From JBDHTQ01 sp039808765 (GTDB lineage: Bacteria > Pseudomonadota > Alphaproteobacteria > UBA2400), in assembly GCA_039808765.1 (NCBI GenBank), contig JBDHTQ010000005.1, positions 1 through 64,000 on the forward strand: DNA of 64,000 nt. Direction: 5' to 3'. Of this stretch, positions 60,291 to 64,000 are shown in pieces. Positions within the stretch are counted from its first letter, which is position 1, and every line of letters starts with the position of its first letter. The notes beneath the pieces are model-generated. The model was not told the origin of the DNA and searched no databases. It saw only the letters and a program-made list of their open reading frames with translations. Position numbers and translations under genes: made by a program.

Positions 60291-61079
60291 ATGAATAAGC
60301 CTCTTATCCCTTCTTCTCATAATCCCCACACCGATGTTTCTCATGATTGCAGAGTCGCGCTGGAAATCCAAAATGAGCACTATCGTACTCATCTTATGCA
60401 ACAGGTTATTGAACTGCGCCGCTTAGCGGGCTTGGCGCGCTCACCGGTGATCGCTCTGATGCTTGAGCGCCAGGCAGCAGCGTTGGAGTCTAGCAAGGAC
60501 GTGCGGCCTGCTCTTTCTCCACGCGAGCGATTTGAGCGCAACCGTCACGTGCGGCCAGCTGTTGATGATCTTCTAACCGCGATATGCAAATTAGGTGGAA
60601 TAAATGGTCACATTGAAACGGATTGGGATGAGCGGTTGAATCATTTGCCGGCGCCTCGTGTTGGATTGCCGAAAATTGTAAGACATGATGGTAGCGGCCG
60701 CTCGTTAGATGATCTTGCTGAGGTGTTATGTGAATTCGGCTATTTGAAGGCGCGCGACAGTGCAGAATTAGAAGAGAAGCTGTTTAGGGTTGAGCGGGGC
60801 GAGCGTTTGTATTCTATGAATGTCAGTGATAGTACTTTAAATCGTGAATTGGAGAGTTGTCGCACCCATTCAGAGTCCTTTGATGAAACTGAAATAGTTA
60901 CCGATGGCTCTCGCACCTGTACGAGGCGTGCTTCAGACTGTGACAGGCAGATTGACGCAAAAATTAACGATCCTGGATGGCGGTGGGTGGACGGGGAATG
61001 GGTTTACACACAGAGCCCTAATGATCGAGAGTCGGCAGCGTGGTTCAGAAAAATTCCTTTTCCCTCGTACGAACAATGA
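60291..61079 (+). CDS. Unrecognised protein, 262 aa
   Basis: It has a hydrophilic, Arg/Glu-rich soluble sequence without a signal peptide or membrane span. Helical segments (THLMQQVIELRRLAGLARSP) are followed by SPRERFERNRHVRPAVDDLL, a mixed central part, and a C-terminal DGGWRW-like stretch (NDPGWRWVDGEWVYTQSPND). The ATG at 60291 is chosen because upstream residues are not well formed. It lies 86 bp after rarA and 53 bp before the hydrolase gene. I do not recognise it. Confidence 0.6.
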   Translation: MNKPLIPSSHNPHTDVSHDCRVALEIQNEHYRTHLMQQVIELRRLAGLARSPVIALMLERQAAALESSKDVRPALSPRERFERNRHVRPAVDDLLTAICKLGGINGHIETDWDERLNHLPAPRVGLPKIVRHDGSGRSLDDLAEVLCEFGYLKARDSAELEEKLFRVERGERLYSMNVSDSTLNRELESCRTHSESFDETEIVTDGSRTCTRRASDCDRQIDAKINDPGWRWVDGEWVYTQSPNDRESAAWFRKIPFPSYEQ

Positions 61080-61132
61080 TCCTGATGTTTTTTGATTGTG
61101 CTTTTTCATAAGAAGGGTGCACACTACTCGCC

Positions 61133-62158
61133 ATGATGAGCATACTTTTCGAGCAGACCGGCTATTTGGGGCACATTATTCTCAATCGTCCCCAAGCGTT
61201 AAATGCCCTCAATCTAGAAATGATTCGTGAAATCGATCGTTTGCTGTCTGTGTGTGCGGATAATCCCGATATTCATCATATCCTCCTCTCCAGCAGCAGC
61301 GAAAAAGCTTTTTGTGCAGGCGGTGATATTCGCGAAGCCACGCTTTCCCCCTTTGAAGAAGCGCAAGCTTTGTTTAAAGAAGAATATCGTCTTAATTATC
61401 GTATCGCGACCTACAATAAACCTATTTACAGTTTTGTTGATGGCGTGTGCATGGGGGGTGGATTGGGAATATCAATTCACACCACGCGTTGCTTCGCAAC
61501 CGAGAGAGCCCAGTTTGCCATGCCAGAAATGGCCATCGGACTTTTTCCAGATGTCGGAACGGCCTATCATCTGGCACGTGCACCCGGTTTTATGGGCGAA
61601 TGGTTCGCACTGACCGGAACACGCCTTGGGGCGCGTGATGCCAATATCATGGGCTTGTGTCATGAAACGATCCATTCTTCAGCATTTTCTTCGCTGATCC
61701 AGCACCTGCGGGAAGCAAAGCCGGGGATGGGTTTTCCAGCATTTGATGATATCGATAGGGAAAACGTATGGGGTTCTTGTCGCAAAGAAATCGATAAAAT
61801 TTTTTCAGCAGATCATGTAGAGGGCATTTTTGAAAGACTTGAAGCATGTGATCCTTCTGATGATTATGCGTTTGGCTGCTGGCAGAGCGAAGCTTTAAAC
61901 AAAATGCGCTCTTTTTCGCCAACCTCATTAAAGCGGGGGCTGGCCCATGTGCGGCAGGCCCGGCTTGATGATTTGAAAACTGTGCTGGCACGTGACTATT
62001 GCTTGGCTTGCCAGTGTTTAGAAGAAACCGATTTTAAAGAGGGCGTGCGTGCATTGCTGATCGCCCGCGACAATACTCCACACTGGCAGCCGGATGCGCT
62101 TGCCGAGGTTAATGAGTTTGCAATTTTGGCAGATAACTCGGTACATCAGCTGTTTTAA
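61133..62158 (+). CDS. 3-hydroxyisobutyryl-CoA hydrolase-like enoyl-CoA hydratase/isomerase family protein
   Basis: This 341-aa crotonase-fold protein is of the HIBCH branch. It has ILNRPQALNALNLEMIREID, KAFCAGGDIREAT (the CoA oxyanion-hole loop), YSFVDGVCMGGGLGIS, FAMPEMAIGLFPDVGTAYHL and TGTRLGARDA. Length and motifs fit 3-hydroxyisobutyryl-CoA hydrolase of valine breakdown rather than short enoyl-CoA hydratases (~260 aa). The Glu and Asp of PEMAIGLFPD are conserved. The ATG at 61133 has an in-frame ATG next to it. No other valine-pathway gene is nearby. Confidence 0.85.
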   Translation: MMSILFEQTGYLGHIILNRPQALNALNLEMIREIDRLLSVCADNPDIHHILLSSSSEKAFCAGGDIREATLSPFEEAQALFKEEYRLNYRIATYNKPIYSFVDGVCMGGGLGISIHTTRCFATERAQFAMPEMAIGLFPDVGTAYHLARAPGFMGEWFALTGTRLGARDANIMGLCHETIHSSAFSSLIQHLREAKPGMGFPAFDDIDRENVWGSCRKEIDKIFSADHVEGIFERLEACDPSDDYAFGCWQSEALNKMRSFSPTSLKRGLAHVRQARLDDLKTVLARDYCLACQCLEETDFKEGVRALLIARDNTPHWQPDALAEVNEFAILADNSVHQLF

Positions 62159-62275
62159 AGCAGTTGTCTTTACGTACGCGGAAGCATGGTTTTGAAGTCT
62201 GTTGCTTTTTTGCAACCTATTGGGCGCAAGATTGCGCTATCAAACGGCGTTTTTCGGTGTGCGAGTGGTTGATTG

Positions 62276-62296
62276 AAAAGACAAAGTTTGTCTTTT
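62276..62296 (+). terminator. AT-rich inverted repeat upstream of sucC
   Basis: AAAAGACAAA (62276-62285) and TTTGTCTTTT (62287-62296) form a perfect 10-bp inverted repeat around a single base. It could end the hydrolase transcript or act as a leader hairpin before sucC. A nearby GCGCAA-GA-TTGCGC (62224-62237) is a second palindrome. Confidence 0.4.
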
Positions 62297-62362
62297 CGTT
62301 AACTTTGTCATGATAGGTGTGGCTTACTCGGACGAGCACTGATTTCGCGAAGGGAAAAGCAG

Positions 62363-63532
62363 ATGAATATTCATGAATATCAAGGAAAGGCTGTACTGGC
62401 AAAGTTTGGCGTACCCACTGCTGTGGGATATCCGGCCTTTACCGCTGATGAAGCCGTTGACGCCGCTAAAAAATTGCCCGGTCCCGTCTGGGTGGTAAAA
62501 GCGCAGATTCATGCCGGCGGCCGTGGAAAAGCGGGTGGTGTAAAGGTGGTAAAATCCATCGACGCCGTTAAAGAAGAAGCTGAAAAAATGCTCGGTATGA
62601 ATTTAGTGACCCATCAAACAGGACCCGCCGGAAAAGTTGTGCAGCGTCTTTATATTGAAAACGGTTGCGATATCGGCCGTGAATTATATCTTGGGATGCT
62701 GGTTGATCGGGCAACAAGCCGTATCACCATTATGGCGTCGACCGAAGGTGGGATGGATATTGAGGAAGTGGCAGCAAAAACACCCGATAAAATCCTGCGC
62801 CTCACCATTGATCCCGCGACTGGCTTGCAACCTTATCATGGCCGTGACATTGCTTTTGGATTAGGCCTGAAAGATGATCAGATCAAACAGTGCGGAAAGT
62901 TTGTTTCAGCGCTTTATAAAGCGTTCATCGAGATGGATGCCGCTATGGTTGAAATCAACCCGCTGGTCGTGACGAAGGGTGGCGATTTGATTTGTCTTGA
63001 TGCCAAATTAGGATTCGATGACAACGCTTTGTTCCGTCATCCCGATGTTGAAGCTCTGCGTGACGAAACCGAAGAAGATCCGATGGAGCGCGAAGCAGGC
63101 AAGCATTCACTTAGCTACGTCAAGCTCGACGGCAATATCGGCTGTATGGTCAATGGAGCCGGATTGGCGATGGCCACAATGGACATCATCAAGCTTGCGG
63201 GTGGCGAGCCTGCCAACTTCCTTGATGTGGGGGGCGGTGCAACACGCGAACGCGTAACAGAGGCATTCAAGATTATTCTGTCGGACAAGAACGTTGAAGG
63301 CATTCTCGTGAACATCTTTGGCGGAATCATGCGTTGCGATATTATCGCCGAAGGTATTCTTGCGGCCGCTAAAGAAGTGAGCCTGACCGTTCCATTGGTC
63401 GTGCGTCTGGCCGGTACGAATGTTGAGTTGGGTAAGAAAATTTTGGCTGAATCCAACCTTAAAGTTCTTTCTGCCAATGATCTGGCCGATGCCGCAGAAA
63501 AAATCGTCAAAGCAGTGAAGGAGGCCGCATAA
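62363..63532 (+). CDS. sucC: Succinyl-CoA synthetase beta subunit
   Basis: SucC binds nucleotide and succinate in the TCA-cycle reaction that makes GTP/ATP from succinyl-CoA. The ATP-grasp domain starts [18 protein letters not shown], with [30 protein letters not shown] and the CoA-ligase-like C-terminal domain ([20 protein letters not shown], then [16 protein letters not shown]). The 389-aa length is normal. sucD starts 1 bp after the stop, with AAGGAGG inside the sucC end. Confidence 0.97.
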   Translation: MNIHEYQGKAVLAKFGVPTAVGYPAFTADEAVDAAKKLPGPVWVVKAQIHAGGRGKAGGVKVVKSIDAVKEEAEKMLGMNLVTHQTGPAGKVVQRLYIENGCDIGRELYLGMLVDRATSRITIMASTEGGMDIEEVAAKTPDKILRLTIDPATGLQPYHGRDIAFGLGLKDDQIKQCGKFVSALYKAFIEMDAAMVEINPLVVTKGGDLICLDAKLGFDDNALFRHPDVEALRDETEEDPMEREAGKHSLSYVKLDGNIGCMVNGAGLAMATMDIIKLAGGEPANFLDVGGGATRERVTEAFKIILSDKNVEGILVNIFGGIMRCDIIAEGILAAAKEVSLTVPLVVRLAGTNVELGKKILAESNLKVLSANDLADAAEKIVKAVKEAA

Positions 63533-63533
63533 C

Positions 63534-64000
63534 ATGGCTGTTCTCGTCAATAAAAATACCAAAGTGATCTGCCAGGGGTTTACTGGCGCGCAAGGCACAT
63601 TCCATTCCACCCAAGCCATTGAATATGGCACACGGATGGTAGGCGGCGTAACACCGGGCAAAGGCGGGTCGACTCATCTTGATCTTCCCGTGTTCGATAC
63701 CGTGGCTGAAGCGGCCCATAAAACCGGCGCGGATGCAAGCGTGATCTATGTTCCACCTCCCTTCGCTGCCGATGCGATTTTAGAGGCCATTGCGGCTGAA
63801 ATTCCTTTGGTTGTTTGTATCACCGAAGGTATTCCTGTTTTGGACATGGTGCGCGTGAAGCGTGCGCTTTCGGGCACAAAAACCCGCTTGATCGGCCCCA
63901 ACTGTCCGGGCGTGATTACACCGGGCGAGTGTAAGATCGGTATTATGCCTGGTCATATCCATCAGCGCGGAAAAATCGGCATTGTTTCCCGTTCCGGTAC
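63534..64000 (+). CDS. sucD: Succinyl-CoA synthetase alpha subunit (5' part)
   Basis: The frame from ATG 63534 reads [20 protein letters not shown] and continues to the window edge without a stop (about 155 residues). [20 protein letters not shown] and [13 protein letters not shown] match the CoA-binding domain of SucD. AAGGAGG (63518-63524) provides the ribosome site. The C-terminal half with the phospho-His lies outside the window. Confidence 0.96.
   Translation, partial: MAVLVNKNTKVICQGFTGAQGTFHSTQAIEYGTRMVGGVTPGKGGSTHLDLPVFDTVAEAAHKTGADASVIYVPPPFAADAILEAIAAEIPLVVCITEGIPVLDMVRVKRALSGTKTRLIGPNCPGVITPGECKIGIMPGHIHQRGKIGIVSRSG

Overview
The window looks like a chromosomal segment of an alphaproteobacterium of moderate GC content. 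The pointers are a FYDLN-acid (TIGR02300-type) protein, a CHCC zinc-finger protein, a short MiaB-type radical-SAM gene, an xseB-ispA-tlyA group, a yejABEF-type peptide importer, SecB, and a sucC-sucD pair. An orphan IcmD/DotP-like protein, many secreted or unrecognised proteins and IS remnants would suit a host-associated or predatory lineage (Holosporales-, Micavibrionales- or Rhodospirillales-like). That placement is inference; the sequence shows no rRNA. Layout: 1-2.7 kb holds tRNA-Ala(GGC), the FYDLN protein and dnaB, bracketed by copies of a ~97-bp repeat that forms a tandem array directly behind dnaB. 2.9-6.1 kb holds ispH, a histidine phosphatase-LysR pair and a phage-like dut. 6.2-10 kb is an AT-rich island: two unrecognised proteins (219 and 763 aa), with the larger one bracketed by an IS5-type and an IS3-type transposase remnant. 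10.1-20.3 kb is mostly housekeeping: tRNA-Ser, the IcmD-like protein, a motA/motB pair, miaB-dgkA, phoH-ybeY, a MarR regulator, and the def-fmt-truA-ydcF operon. 20.4-22.2 kb carries a LemA-like/membrane-protein pair. 22.2-31.3 kb reads leftwards: secB, yejF, a secreted protein inserted into the operon, yejE, yejB, yejA and a chemoreceptor. 31.3-38.3 kb holds a sirtuin, two small unknown genes, recA with a promoter and LexA-like box, gyrA and coaD. 38.5-47.1 kb is accessory: two unknown proteins, tRNA-Lys followed by a 731-aa protein with glutamine-synthetase-like motifs, and a four-gene operon holding three paralogues of an unrecognised family plus a protein that resembles a degenerate metallopeptidase. 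47.3-50.7 kb holds tlpA, tlyA, ispA and xseB. 50.8-53.6 kb holds secreted proteins and a cytoplasmic protein built from a duplicated four-cysteine module. 53.7-58.8 kb holds infC, thrS, two secreted proteins (one DsbC/G-like) and an IscA-type protein. 58.9-64 kb holds rarA, an unknown protein, a 3-hydroxyisobutyryl-CoA hydrolase-like enzyme, sucC and the start of sucD. How they fit together: def, fmt, truA, miaB, ybeY, thrS, infC and tlyA serve translation and RNA maturation. ispA and ispH serve isoprenoids. dnaB, gyrA, recA, rarA, xseB and dut serve DNA replication and repair. YejABEF, SecB, TlpA and the DsbC-like protein serve the envelope and peptide uptake. MotA/MotB plus a chemoreceptor suggest motility, although no flagellar genes lie here. 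The parts I consider most novel are the triplicated-family operon (44.0-47.1 kb), the GS-like protein at tRNA-Lys, the duplicated CxxC...WC...C protein, the 763-aa island protein, and the dispersed ~97-bp repeat that supplies the dnaB stop codon.
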